From: ZCTH02-B3 sp036563895
GTDB taxonomy: Bacteria > Bacillota > Bacilli > Paenibacillales > Paenibacillaceae
Direction of reading: 5' to 3'
DNA: 13,021 nt
Assembly (NCBI GenBank): GCA_036563895.1
Contig: DATCLN010000077.1
Location: forward strand, 1-13,021
Shown: positions 12,922 to 13,021 of the stretch, in pieces
Position numbering within the stretch: position 1 is the stretch's first letter
Layout of the letters: the number at the start of each line of letters is the position of its first letter
Made by a program: the position numbers and the translations under genes
Notes under the pieces: generated by a model
Databases searched by the model: none
What the model saw: only the letters and a program-made list of their open reading frames with translations
What the model was told of the DNA's origin: nothing

Positions 12922-13021
12922 CGAAATGCCAAGTAACATTCAAGCATGCTGACCAGCCCTTGCGCCTGAAAATATCGGGTGTAAAGGGCGTTGTTCAGGT
13001 TGCGGGACATCTCCCATGGCC
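12918..13021 (-). CDS. Group II intron-encoded reverse transcriptase/maturase, last 33 residues (partial)
   Basis: The visible end (PWEMSRNLNNALYTRYFQAQ then GLVSMLECYLAFR) resembles the extreme C-terminus of intron-encoded proteins, which often end with a pattern like LN.AY....GL.SL.E.Y...R after the maturase/DNA-binding part. The stop at 12918-12920 lies just before the domain V hairpin, the expected arrangement for an ORF in domain IV. Its TAA overlaps, on the opposite strand, the TAA used by the interrupted carbonic-anhydrase frame (12919-12921). Most of the gene lies beyond the window, so whether it is intact is unknown. Confidence 0.65.
   Translation of the reverse strand, partial: PWEMSRNLNNALYTRYFQAQGLVSMLECYLAFR

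Larger units (their letters stand above)
12842..13021 (-). mobile_element. Group II intron, 3' end (domains IV-end, V and VI), continuing beyond the window
   Basis: On the minus strand the order is: the end of an intron-encoded protein (stop 12918-12920), a domain V-like hairpin (12876-12910), a domain VI-like hairpin GGGGGC/GCCCCC (12850-12866), and then CTTCTACTCG (12841-12850). The last resembles the CCTACTY sequences at group II intron 3' ends, so the 3' splice site should lie within about 12841-12847. The 5' part is off the right edge. It lies antisense within the last codons of the carbonic-anhydrase-like gene. Class C introns insert at terminator stems just behind genes, which would fit, but the class is not proven here. 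Confidence 0.75.

Overview
The window looks like chromosome from a high-GC, Gram-positive, spore-former-type Firmicute, perhaps a moderately thermophilic member of the Bacillales. This rests on strong AGGAGG-type ribosome binding sites, SigA-like promoters, IclR and LacI regulators of Bacillus type, and dense GC-rich coding. No rRNA or housekeeping marker is present, so the assignment is an inference. The region is catabolic and accessory in character, and it carries several scars of mobile DNA and gene decay.

Left part (1-5050, minus strand): a sugar-acid operon read leftwards. An IclR-family regulator (4283-5050) is followed by an AT-rich promoter with two overlapping perfect palindromes (4088-4117). 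Then come a fumarylacetoacetate-hydrolase-fold dehydratase (3161-4060), a 2-oxoglutarate-semialdehyde dehydrogenase (1670-3139) and a YjhG/YagF-type D-xylonate dehydratase cut by the window edge (1-1586). These three enzymes are what is needed to take a pentonate to 2-oxoglutarate (lower Weimberg pathway). A degenerate 24-bp repeat array (about 4153-4292) lies between the regulator and the promoter, and a long hairpin lies between the last two genes.

Middle (5051-9178): a small orphan membrane protein (5264-5677, plus) converges on two glycosidase genes read leftwards. One is an (alpha/alpha)6-barrel enzyme of the MGH1/GH63-like type (6602-8161); the other is a GH43-like beta-propeller enzyme (5685-6578). 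Neither has a signal peptide. Next is an isolated phage-type glucosaminidase (8394-9092), preceded by the truncated end of a one-helix membrane peptide (9089-9178), which looks like the remains of a prophage lysis cassette.

Right part (9338-12193, plus): a LacI-family regulator with a near-consensus promoter, then a GabD-like succinate-semialdehyde dehydrogenase. A 20-bp perfect palindrome precedes the dehydrogenase and a degenerate copy lies just downstream of the regulator's promoter. After the dehydrogenase comes a 57-codon chimera: the first ~27 codons match the start of an iron-containing alcohol dehydrogenase and the rest matches the tail of a second LacI-type regulator. This is a deletion scar that stayed in frame.

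Right edge (12331-13021): a gamma-class carbonic-anhydrase-like gene whose 3' end is interrupted, antisense, by the 3' end of a group II intron (domain V/VI hairpins plus the last 33 codons of the intron-encoded protein). The intron continues beyond the window. I found no tRNA, rRNA, CRISPR array or intact transposase gene. The best candidates for something undescribed are the chimeric micro-gene, the intron-capped carbonic anhydrase and the 24-bp repeat array.
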